Positions 33,332 through 40,331 of a DNA stretch of 40,331 nt are shown here, in pieces; the first letter of the stretch is position 1, and each line of letters opens with the position of its first letter. This DNA comes from a virus: the IMG/VR virus record IMGVR_UViG_3300032236_000840, positions 1-40,331 of that record, one strand, 5' to 3'. The notes under the pieces are model-generated. The model made no database searches. It was given only the letters and a program-made list of their open reading frames with translations, and was not told the origin of the DNA. The translations under genes were made by a program, and so were the position numbers.

Positions 33332-35806
33332 TTATGCGAATGTTACTGTCATTGATGAAATAGGTGTTGGGTCTCCATTGTAACGAATTATAACATACAC
33401 TGCTGTTTTTGAAGTGTCTAATATCATACCATCTGCGTTTCTTAACGGAATAGTATAAGTTGTAGTTGCTAATGAACCACCCGTATTACCATACAAGTCA
33501 AAATTTGAACCAAATGGATTATATCCTAATGTATTTGCAGTTTGTGTTGCTATAAAGTTTGATGTCGTTGCTGATGGGTCGTATAATCTAGCACTTGAGT
33601 AGTTAGGAGTTGCTGATGATTGGAACAACAATGCTACCGAAATTCCCGGTGTTGTTGATGCTGCCCAGTTTGTTAATGTTTGTCCTAAATTCAATGTCAT
33701 TGTAGATTTAGTTGCACCATTTGTTGTGAACTTTCTAACATAGTATTTAGATGTTTGAGTTGAATCAGGGTCACCTAACCAATATGCGTTTGCTCCACCT
33801 GGTTTAACTAAGAAACCTGGTTTAACTTGTAAATCTTTACCAGTTAATGTATACAATCCAAATGCGGTATTCCATGCAGTACCACTAAATGATAACATAT
33901 TATCAGCTAACTGAATTCTGTAATTCTCACCTGTAAATGGTTCTGAGTTTGAAGCTCCTGCATCGGTTGCTGTATCTGCACCTTGTGTTCTTGTATAGTA
34001 TGCTAAAGAACCACTACTTGCAGGTTGTCCAAATGTACCGGCAACATGATAAGATAATGTATTTGTGTATGAGTTACTTGTACCATTGTAGTTATAACCA
34101 ACTGCACTTACCGTAAATGTTGTCGGAGTAAATGTTGTTTGTGTTATATTTGTAATATTAGCTACTCCAAATGTGTATAAACCATTTAATCTAATTAAAT
34201 CTGTTTCAAATGGAATTGTTGCTGTACTTCTTACTGTCGTATTTGTACTATCCCATACACCATTTGCAGTTTGAATTACACCTGTTGAAGTACCAACTGC
34301 GGTTACACCAGATGTTTGAGTCATGCCCGTACCACTCAACGTATGTTGTGCGTTTGTTCCATTATAGAATAAAGGAGCAAATGCACCACTTATTGAAGAT
34401 GATACAATATAAGTAGATTGTGATAAATAAGGTGCTCCAGATAACGAACGAGATACTGCGGTTACATATGTTAATGTTGAAACCGATGCAGTATAAGTTG
34501 TTTGTGCTGGTATGTTAGTTGCAATTGTAGTTAATGGTGCATAGAATAATTCCGAACCATTTGATGCAATTGCTGTTGAATATGTTGATGAACCTGATTG
34601 AATTTGGAATGAAGCTGATACATGGTAATATCCACTACCACTTGCACCACCACTTAAGTTACCATTATAAATAGATTGTTGTGCAGCTGCTGCAAATTTA
34701 CCATCTTGATAACCCGGAGGGATAACCGCTGGGTTAACCGTATTAATTAATGCTAATGTTACACCATTTGTTGTACCTGCTCCAGTTTGTGTTAAACTAA
34801 GTATTGATGATGATGTTGCAGTTTGTGTTTTAGATGCGTTATCAAAATATCTAAATGTAAATGAACCACTAACGGTAAATGAAGTTGGAGTACCATTACT
34901 TAATCTACCAACACCAAATAATTGAGCATCTGCAGAAGAAGTAGCTACTGTCGTACCTGCTGCTACTGATGTATAGTTATATCCTAATGTATTTGTATTG
35001 TATATTGTACCAATACCACTAAAGATAGTCGAACCTGCTGTTGCAAATCCTTTACCACTCAAATAAGTAATTGTACTATTTGATGTACTTTGAGGAATTC
35101 TACCTGCTAATGCAGTACCTGTTGTACTAGTTACTATATTTGCAGTTACCGAACCTAATGTTCTTGTATTTGGAGAAGCATCCGGTGCAGAAGCTGATAA
35201 TAAACCTGCTACAAATCTTAATATATCGGAAACATTTGAACCTGATGTAAAGTTATTAAAATAAGAACCATTCAAATTCGATTGCCATGCATTTGTTACT
35301 GGTGCACCAACATTTATATTAGATGCTGTAATTGCTCCTGCTACTGCTAAACTACCCGTTATTTGAATATTATTAGTAGTTGTATATGCAGAACCAGTTT
35401 GAATGAATATACCTGTATTTGCTGCTAAACTTGCACTTAAATTTGTAATTGAAGTTGCAACTGAACCTGAAAAAGTTGAAATGTTACCTGTTAAATCAGG
35501 AATATCATTACCATCGGAGTTTAATAAATATAAAGTCTTATTACCAGTTGAGTAATAAGGAACACCTTTAACCATTCCGTTATAAACCGATGAAGAGAAT
35601 ATATTTGGTGCCGAAGCTCCAGTCATAATTCTATTTATAGGTGCAACGGAACCACTTTCAACGGCTACAAATACAATAGATGAACCATTTGTTGAGTTAA
35701 TATTCGATGAACCCGATGCTATTACGATTTCACCCTTTTGTAGAGAGCCGGTTATAGTGGATAATCTTTCTAAACTACCACGTCTTAATTTTATTATTTG
35801 TGCCAT
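33332..35806 (-). CDS. large tail fibre/adhesin protein, 824 aa
   Basis: The N-terminus is QIIKLRRGSLERLSTITGSL with QKGEIVIASG, the fibre-family motif. Residues about 110-165 hold a short shaft (SVATSITNLSASLAANTGIF). The remaining 650 residues are a large beta-rich, Thr/Ser/Asn/Gly-rich region without obvious repeats. Near the C-terminus lie PGFLVKPGGANAYWLGDPDS, TSKYYVRKFTTNGATKSTMT and ISVALLFQSSATPNYSSARL, which look like a folded adhesin domain. No S74 domain and no enzymatic motif were seen. It is likely a receptor-binding or decoration fibre. A late-promoter-like box lies 40 nt upstream. The giant fibre gene follows after 16 nt. Confidence 0.72.
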   Translation of the reverse strand: MAQIIKLRRGSLERLSTITGSLQKGEIVIASGSSNINSTNGSSIVFVAVESGSVAPINRIMTGASAPNIFSSSVYNGMVKGVPYYSTGNKTLYLLNSDGNDIPDLTGNISTFSGSVATSITNLSASLAANTGIFIQTGSAYTTTNNIQITGSLAVAGAITASNINVGAPVTNAWQSNLNGSYFNNFTSGSNVSDILRFVAGLLSASAPDASPNTRTLGSVTANIVTSTTGTALAGRIPQSTSNSTITYLSGKGFATAGSTIFSGIGTIYNTNTLGYNYTSVAAGTTVATSSADAQLFGVGRLSNGTPTSFTVSGSFTFRYFDNASKTQTATSSSILSLTQTGAGTTNGVTLALINTVNPAVIPPGYQDGKFAAAAQQSIYNGNLSGGASGSGYYHVSASFQIQSGSSTYSTAIASNGSELFYAPLTTIATNIPAQTTYTASVSTLTYVTAVSRSLSGAPYLSQSTYIVSSSISGAFAPLFYNGTNAQHTLSGTGMTQTSGVTAVGTSTGVIQTANGVWDSTNTTVRSTATIPFETDLIRLNGLYTFGVANITNITQTTFTPTTFTVSAVGYNYNGTSNSYTNTLSYHVAGTFGQPASSGSLAYYTRTQGADTATDAGASNSEPFTGENYRIQLADNMLSFSGTAWNTAFGLYTLTGKDLQVKPGFLVKPGGANAYWLGDPDSTQTSKYYVRKFTTNGATKSTMTLNLGQTLTNWAASTTPGISVALLFQSSATPNYSSARLYDPSATTSNFIATQTANTLGYNPFGSNFDLYGNTGGSLATTTYTIPLRNADGMILDTSKTAVYVIIRYNGDPTPISSMTVTFA

Positions 35807-35845
35807 ATTTTGATTTAAATTATCTCTTTGATAAGGTTATTCGGA

Positions 35846-35855
35846 TATAAATATA
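35846..35855 (-). promoter_or_regulatory. late-promoter-like box TATATTTATA
   Basis: The minus strand reads TATATTTATA in the 100-nt gap upstream of the 824-residue fibre gene, 40 nt from its ATG. The rest of that gap is AT-rich with no clear hairpin terminator. Confidence 0.5.
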
Positions 35856-35906
35856 GTTTATAAATGGAAATAACGATTTATATTGATTAAATATTTCTAT
35901 AACTCA

Positions 35907-36572
35907 TTAAAACTCACCTTGGTCAATAATATCAGCTTGAACTTGACCGGTTGGAGTATATGGTTGTGCTGGAGGATTTCCTGCAGAACCTGTTTGTCCA
36001 TTTAACCAAATTTCACCTGCTACATTGTATTGAGAACCACTTATTGTAATATCTGCATCTACTATTGCCAATGCACCACTTACAATCAATGAGTAATTAT
36101 CACCCGTACTTCCAATTGTTAAATTATTAATAACAGAATTATCCAATTGATGAGATGATGTAATTACATTTTCGGTATTTAATTTTTGTTTAATAGTCAA
36201 ACCAATTGAAGAAGTAAATGCATTTAATGAAGAACTAACTGATGTTATATTTGAACTTTGTGTTGCAAATGTATTTGCTACCGATGCACTAAAATCCCCA
36301 GTTACTGTCTGTACCGAAGAACTTAATAAACTTAAACTTGTACTTACCGATGAACTTAAAGTTAATATTGAAGAACTTATCAAAGTATCCGTTGCCGCAA
36401 TTGAAGAACTAACAATTCCAACTTCTATATCAGTTGCAATTATAGATAATGCACCACTTAAAGATGCACTAACAACATTAATAATTGAACCACTTATATC
36501 AACACCAATATTTGCAGCATTTGTTAATGCCGAACCACTTTCTATTTGTTTTAATCTTATTAAATTTGCCAT
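35907..36572 (-). CDS. small fibre family protein, 221 aa
   Basis: The N-terminus, MANLIRLKQIESGSALTNAA, is a degenerate form of the fibre-family motif. Residues 20-130 are almost pure Ser/Ile/Leu/Thr/Ala heptads (SSSILTLSSSVSTSLSLLSS), a coiled-coil or beta shaft. The C-terminal 90 residues contain TIGSTGDNYSLIVSGALAIV and GEIWLNGQTG, then a Pro/Gln-rich part, and end ADIIDQGEF, the shared D-x-G-x terminal peptide. It begins at ATG 36572, directly after the stop of the 160-residue gene. It may be the basal fibre piece linking the neck or baseplate to longer fibres; this is inference. Confidence 0.65.
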   Translation of the reverse strand: MANLIRLKQIESGSALTNAANIGVDISGSIINVVSASLSGALSIIATDIEVGIVSSSIAATDTLISSSILTLSSSVSTSLSLLSSSVQTVTGDFSASVANTFATQSSNITSVSSSLNAFTSSIGLTIKQKLNTENVITSSHQLDNSVINNLTIGSTGDNYSLIVSGALAIVDADITISGSQYNVAGEIWLNGQTGSAGNPPAQPYTPTGQVQADIIDQGEF

Positions 36573-37055
36573 TTATTTAAATTTACCTATAACATAAATA
36601 TCATTAATTGTAACATTATCAAAGTCTATGTATCTATCATGCAATGTTATAACGATATTATTATTAACTTGTTCTATTTTATAATCACCAGGAATATGTA
36701 ATCCAAATACTATTACTTCAAAATTATCAGGTGTAACACCATCTGTACCATAATCTAAGTTTACATTTTCTATTGTTAATGTATTTTTTTGATTATCAAA
36801 TGAATCAATTGTTCTACTCACATATCTAGCACTATTTTGTAAAATTTCAGTATAAAAATTATTAATAGTATTTTTATTATTAGTAATTGTAGTTGTATTC
36901 GATTGAGAACGTGTATTTGAATTAAATTTATTTGTAGTTGGTAATTTAATATGTTCCAAACTACCTGTTAAATCATTATTGACAAGATGTTGTATGTTCG
37001 TTTTTGGAACAACTTTATTTAAAATTCTTGCATTTGAATTAAAACGATTAAGCAT
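36573..37055 (-). CDS. neck/connector-region structural protein, 160 aa
   Basis: No named family recognised. The first 65 residues are Asn/Thr-rich and disordered-looking, with a near-repeat (RFNSNARILNK and KFNSNTRSQSN). The C-terminal module, residues about 100-160, reads FEVIVFGLHIPGDYKIEQ, NNIVITLHDRYIDFD, NDIYVIGKFK. It resembles the ends of the two preceding genes. Its ATG overlaps the preceding gene by 8 nt, so translation is coupled. It lies between neck-type genes and the fibres, and could tether fibres or whiskers. Confidence 0.6.
   Translation of the reverse strand: MLNRFNSNARILNKVVPKTNIQHLVNNDLTGSLEHIKLPTTNKFNSNTRSQSNTTTITNNKNTINNFYTEILQNSARYVSRTIDSFDNQKNTLTIENVNLDYGTDGVTPDNFEVIVFGLHIPGDYKIEQVNNNIVITLHDRYIDFDNVTINDIYVIGKFK
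36593..36602 (-). promoter_or_regulatory. late-promoter-like box, one mismatch
   Basis: The minus strand reads GATATTTATG, one base from GATATTTATA, 20 nt upstream of the 221-residue fibre start. It lies within the 3' coding end of the 160-residue gene, so chance is possible. Confidence 0.3.
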
Positions 37056-37377
37056 ATTTTTCTATATCTCCTTTTATTTCAATATAATCATTTGCATCTA
37101 ATTGAAATTCAAATTGTGATTTTATAAATTTTATTAACAATCCGTTTGGGCCTGATTCAACAATGTAATCTATTGCGCTTATTGATTGTGTGTTTATGTA
37201 AACTCTTATTCTATCCTGGTCTGCTCTATATTCTATTTCTCTTAATAAATCTACAAATTTATATCCAGTTGCTTCAAATATCCAATATGTAGAATTATTT
37301 AAATCAAATGGATTTAATACTGCTTTTTGGGTATTTCTACTAATTTTTTTAGTTATATCCAGTAAACTTCTTTTCAT
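37048..37377 (-). CDS. structural protein, 109 aa
   Basis: Not recognised. The N-terminal 45 residues are basic (MKRSLLDITKKISRNTQKAV). The C-terminal 60 residues (RIRVYINTQSISAIDYIVES, LLIKFIKSQFEFQLD, NDYIEIKGDIE) share the [VYIN ... DYIV ... D.I.I.G] pattern with its two neighbours. The ATG overlaps the preceding stop by one base (TAATG), and the next gene starts 8 nt before its stop, so the three are translationally coupled. It is probably a minor virion protein of the neck or fibre base. Confidence 0.6.
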   Translation of the reverse strand: MKRSLLDITKKISRNTQKAVLNPFDLNNSTYWIFEATGYKFVDLLREIEYRADQDRIRVYINTQSISAIDYIVESGPNGLLIKFIKSQFEFQLDANDYIEIKGDIEKYA

Positions 37378-38492
37378 TATAAATTTATAAATTTACCTGT
37401 TATAATAACTTCATCCGTTGGTGTTACATTAAATCCCAAATTTCCACTTATAAAATTTAATGTAAGTGAAGTAGATGAAATTGTAAATGTAAAATGCGTA
37501 GTTGGATAATATCTAACACCATTAATATAAACTTTAATATCATAAGAATCACTACCACTTGTCAAACCTGCAGAAACTACTCCAGCTAATGATGCTGGTG
37601 TTTTTATTAATTTTATGTTTGAAAATGTAATAGTATTAGTTGATGTTGGATGTTGATTTTCATTATTATTAATAGATAAAAAATCAATTAAATCTTTATT
37701 ATCATAATATGGTGATGGTGTAGTTAGTAATCCTTCCAATCTACCAGTTCCACTTGTCATATCTACTTCAGTTGAAAAAACAGTCCTTTTAATTGTAGTA
37801 GATTTTCTAATTGGAGATTGTCCATCAAATGTTTCTGGTAAAAGATATGCTTTAACATTAAGAGTAAATTCAACTCTATTAATTCTTTCCATTTCATCAC
37901 CAACTTCATTTACAACATTATAATCCGTTATATTTGTTCTAAATTTAAATTTATCTTTATCACCCCAATATTCACCAGTATAATTTACTGATTCAATTAC
38001 TGAGTTTAGGTGTTCAATATAACTTGTCCAACCCATACATTCGTAATTTAATTCAATATATTCTGGCATTAAAATATCATATCTTTCATATTTTGGAGTT
38101 GCTGTATTTCCCAACAAACTAAATCTATCGTATCTATTATCTTTTGAATATTTTGTAACACCACTATATGAAACTGCTCTTTTAACCATAGGCATCGATT
38201 CATCTTTTGCAATAGATGTTCTTCTAATCATCATTAAAGGTAATTGTAACTTACCTTTTGCATCTCTATAAATACCTTCTTTTCTTGCAGCATTCCATCT
38301 TGGAGAATTGCCATATATTACAGGTATCTTCAATGCTTTACCATTATCATCCAAAGTAGGTAAGACAGTATTTTCCAAATATGACATCATTGCATAATCA
38401 ATGTCAAATAAGGTAATACTTTGTTTTAAATCACCTACTTCTGATTTTTGTTGCAATATTCTATCCGTTTTTCTTAATGGGTTAGTTGACAT
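37377..38492 (-). CDS. tail-completion/neck-region structural protein, 371 aa
   Basis: Residues 1-225 form a compact domain: ITLFDIDYAMMSYLENTVLP, then KIPVIYGNSPRWNAARKEG, IRRTSIAKDESMP, YDILMPEYIELNYECMGWTS and INRVEFTLNVKAYLLPE. This gives the impression of a conserved structural protein of T4-like environmental phages at the head-tail join, but I cannot name the family. Residues about 300-371 form the C-terminal module shared with the two downstream genes (YDIKVYINGVRYYPTTHF, DEVIITGKFINL). It begins 1 nt after the stop of the 151-residue protein. The role of T4 gp15-like tail terminator is possible by position only. Confidence 0.6.
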   Translation of the reverse strand: MSTNPLRKTDRILQQKSEVGDLKQSITLFDIDYAMMSYLENTVLPTLDDNGKALKIPVIYGNSPRWNAARKEGIYRDAKGKLQLPLMMIRRTSIAKDESMPMVKRAVSYSGVTKYSKDNRYDRFSLLGNTATPKYERYDILMPEYIELNYECMGWTSYIEHLNSVIESVNYTGEYWGDKDKFKFRTNITDYNVVNEVGDEMERINRVEFTLNVKAYLLPETFDGQSPIRKSTTIKRTVFSTEVDMTSGTGRLEGLLTTPSPYYDNKDLIDFLSINNNENQHPTSTNTITFSNIKLIKTPASLAGVVSAGLTSGSDSYDIKVYINGVRYYPTTHFTFTISSTSLTLNFISGNLGFNVTPTDEVIITGKFINL

Positions 38493-38493
38493 A

Positions 38494-38949
38494 TTATAAT
38501 ATTCTTTCTTCTATGTTAAGACCTGATTTAGCTACCATTATACCACTACATACAATTGAGAAATTATATTGTGGTAAACCGCCTGTATATTGTGTTTCAA
38601 CGATGTTATTAAGTTCGTAATACGATGTATCAAAAAATATAACATCACCTATTTCAGGATAAGTATTTTTTTCTTCCAACATAAATCTATCAAATTTGAA
38701 AGATATAGTTTGAGATGTATTAGGTCCAAATCCTTCGTAATTTTGTGATTGTGGTTGTTTATCTATTAAACAATTTAATTGAACACCAATATGCCAACTT
38801 TTGTTTATAGCTTCACCATATATGTTTGTTTTTGTATCAAATAAATTTACTTTATACAAAACAACAGAATCCTGTACCACATCATCTACAACTTCTCTGG
38901 CAATACTTTTGAAAAATGTTACGTCTCTATCTGATATAAATTTTGGCAT
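38494..38949 (-). CDS. neck protein, probably gp14-like
   Basis: A 151-residue protein with IAREVVDDVVQDSVVLYKVN (17-36), NIYGEAINKSWHIGVQLNCL, a mid-protein FKFDRFMLEEKNTYPEIGDV and IFFDTSYYELNNIVE. The YGE....K.W and P.IGD.I.FD...YE..N motifs fit the T4 gp14 neck family, which joins the filled head to the tail. It overlaps the preceding gene by one base (TAATG). The order, first a gp13-like and then a gp14-like protein, matches T4. The assignment is by motif impression, not by search. Confidence 0.6.
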   Translation of the reverse strand: MPKFISDRDVTFFKSIAREVVDDVVQDSVVLYKVNLFDTKTNIYGEAINKSWHIGVQLNCLIDKQPQSQNYEGFGPNTSQTISFKFDRFMLEEKNTYPEIGDVIFFDTSYYELNNIVETQYTGGLPQYNFSIVCSGIMVAKSGLNIEERIL

Positions 38950-40130
38950 TATCCTACATATATTTTAAGTGGTACTTTTTGTAATACCGATTGATGATAA
39001 TCTGCTTCGTTTTTCTTTTGTTCAAATTGATTTTTTCTACTCAACTCTTCTAAATTTTCTCTAAGTTGTTCTATCAATGAATCCTTTTCAACTTGTGCTT
39101 CTGCTCTTAATGCAGCTCCATCCAATCTTAATTCACCATCTGGAATAGGAATTGAATCATATTTTTCTCTAATTGCTCCTAATAATTCTTTTGCTAATGC
39201 TAATGTATATTTTCTAATCCATTGTTTACCAACTTCATTTATAGTATGATATTGAATAAAATCATAATTAATATTTGAATAATCTGCTACTACATTACTT
39301 TTAATTATTGTTGAATTTTGTTCAAAACTATCTCTTTCCATATAATCAAAGAAAAGAATAGTTGGGCCTCCACCAAAAGGAACAGGAAATATTTCAATTG
39401 TATTATTTACAATATTAAATGTATGTGCTGATTTTCTAATTTGGTCATTAAATTCAATTTGTTGCATTCTTAAAATATCCTCATATATTGGCATTAATAA
39501 GAATTGTGCAGCTGGCGAAAAGTTTCCAAATCCTAACTCACTCATTAAATTTAATGTACCCTGTGCACCTACTGAATATGGGTCAAAGAATCTTGTAATT
39601 GCAGGTGTGTTTTCAAAATAAACTCTTGTAACATCTCTTTGTACTGATGCTGATAATGGTGTTCCAAATGAACCAGATTCACCACTATAAACATTTGTTG
39701 TTAAATCATATTTTTGTACACCAGGTGTTAATTGTATAAATGCTCTTTTTATATCAACATTACCACCTACACCGGCTAAAGTACCATAACTTTCTGACAT
39801 TCTATAAAATGTAGCCAACCCTGCACCATCCACCATTTTTTGTGTAAATGATGCATCATTATTATGTCCTCTTAAATTAAATAAATTATTTCTAATATTG
39901 AATTGATTAACTTGAGCACCATATTCCGATGTAGCTTCTTCAAAACAAGCATAAAATTGTTCATCAATTAATTCAACATCAATTACAGGATATCCTAATC
40001 TTTTTGCACACCATACAGCTGTCTGCGGTCCTGCTACTTGATATTGAGAATCGGTATCATAAATTCCAAACGGAGTGCTTCCTGAAATTGGTATTGAAAC
40101 ACTTCCTGACCATTTTATGTTTATAGACAT
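38949..40130 (-). CDS. neck/head-completion protein, possibly gp13-like
   Basis: A 393-residue protein starting MSINIKWSGSVSIPISGSTP then FGIYDTDSQYQVAGPQTAVW. The conserved-looking segment CAKRLGYPVIDVELIDEQFY (41-60) and CFEEATSEYGAQVNQF is typical of neck/adaptor proteins of T4-like phages. Residues about 185-275 contain FFDPYSVGAQG, FLLMPIYEDILRMQQIEFND and NTIEIFPVPFGGGPTILFFD. The C-terminus is a charged helix (EQLRENLEELSRKNQFEQKK). It probably joins portal and tail. A terminator and a late-promoter-like box lie upstream, so it opens a transcription unit. Confidence 0.6.
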   Translation of the reverse strand: MSINIKWSGSVSIPISGSTPFGIYDTDSQYQVAGPQTAVWCAKRLGYPVIDVELIDEQFYACFEEATSEYGAQVNQFNIRNNLFNLRGHNNDASFTQKMVDGAGLATFYRMSESYGTLAGVGGNVDIKRAFIQLTPGVQKYDLTTNVYSGESGSFGTPLSASVQRDVTRVYFENTPAITRFFDPYSVGAQGTLNLMSELGFGNFSPAAQFLLMPIYEDILRMQQIEFNDQIRKSAHTFNIVNNTIEIFPVPFGGGPTILFFDYMERDSFEQNSTIIKSNVVADYSNINYDFIQYHTINEVGKQWIRKYTLALAKELLGAIREKYDSIPIPDGELRLDGAALRAEAQVEKDSLIEQLRENLEELSRKNQFEQKKNEADYHQSVLQKVPLKIYVG

Positions 40131-40145
40131 AAGATTATTGTTTAC

Positions 40146-40155
40146 TATAAATATA
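40146..40155 (-). promoter_or_regulatory. late-promoter-like box TATATTTATA
   Basis: The minus strand reads TATATTTATA 15 nt upstream of the gp13-like ATG and just downstream of a terminator. The order of terminator then promoter is the expected one for a unit boundary. Confidence 0.5.
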
Positions 40156-40160
40156 AGAAT

Positions 40161-40192
40161 AAAAAAAGAGTAGATATTTCTACCTACTCTTT
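40161..40192 (-). terminator. intrinsic terminator after the partial gene at the right edge
   Basis: On the minus strand AAAGAGTAG (40192-40184) pairs with CTACTCTTT (40173-40165) over a 10-nt loop. A run of seven T (40167-40161) overlaps the stem end. It lies about 20 nt after the stop of the partial gene. Confidence 0.8.
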
Positions 40193-40212
40193 CTAATATT
40201 AGTTAATTTTTA

Positions 40213-40331
40213 TTAAGATATAATAGCCGTTACAAATAAATTAGTTCCACCATCTGCTACTAAACAATAATATCTTAAAAATGCTAATTGTTTTGTTGCT
40301 AAATAAAAAGATGAACCATTACTTGCATTTG
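40213..40331 (-). CDS. C-terminal end of an unidentified protein (partial)
   Basis: The minus strand gives 38 codons and TAA at 40215-40213. It reads NASNGSSFYLATKQLAFLRY then YCLVADGGTNLFVTAIIS. The composition fits a structural protein, and a gene followed by a strong terminator and upstream of neck genes would often be the major capsid protein or another head gene. The fragment is too short to identify. Confidence 0.6.
   Translation of the reverse strand, partial: NASNGSSFYLATKQLAFLRYYCLVADGGTNLFVTAIIS

Noticed and set aside
1-40331. tRNA genes, insertion sequences, integrase or attachment sites
   Set aside because: Reading both strands I saw no cloverleaf-like segment in the short gaps, no transposase-like protein and no terminal inverted repeats. 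The gaps are too short to hide them, but no covariance search was possible.

Overview
This is a stretch of a tailed-phage genome (Caudoviricetes, contractile tail, T4-like). All supportable genes lie on the minus strand, so the window reads functionally from 40331 down to 1. It is AT-rich and densely packed: many stops and starts overlap (TAATG junctions), and the largest gap between genes is about 130 nt, so no stretch over 300 nt lacks a gene. Identification rests on recognisable UvsX/RecA, gp32, tail sheath, tail tube, tape-measure, baseplate-hub, LysM and gp26/gp51-like proteins. The host is probably a member of Bacteroidota. Most genes lack a Shine-Dalgarno sequence and have A-rich leaders, and four replication/metabolism genes are preceded by boxes matching the Bacteroidota housekeeping promoter (TTTG, exactly 20 nt, TAnnTT). 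This host assignment is an inference.

Layout in transcription order. (1) 40331-37048: the end of an unidentified gene, a terminator, then neck/connector-type structural genes; three consecutive genes share a C-terminal module. (2) 36572-21660: a large tail-fibre/adhesin cluster of seven Ser/Thr/Gly-rich proteins. Six share a short N-terminal motif, one is 1697 residues with 147-bp (49-residue) internal repeats, and two end in S74 intramolecular chaperone domains. (3) 21656-18924: a GT-B glycosyltransferase and a fibre-like protein interrupted by a Hint (intein-like) domain and ending in a LamG-like domain. (4) 18855-7319: sheath, tube, a terminator, gp26/gp51-like tail-assembly chaperones, tape measure, a baseplate protein, LysM protein, baseplate hub and a small conserved protein. 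(5) 7248-1: a PhyH-like oxygenase, a short family-A DNA polymerase-like protein, a 685-residue unknown, small unknowns, a DUF3310 protein, gp32 and UvsX.

Two promoter vocabularies are visible. Structural genes carry a repeated sense-strand box, TATATTTATA or close variants, 15-58 nt upstream of the start and without a TTTG box where I checked. It equals the T4 late consensus TATAAATA read on the opposite strand and may be the late promoter of this phage. Replication/metabolism genes carry TTTG-N20-TAnnTT boxes. The most unusual local element is at the gp26/gp51-like junction, where an 8-bp hairpin is followed by seven T residues. Those T residues are also a perfect +1 slippery run that would fuse the two overlapping reading frames.
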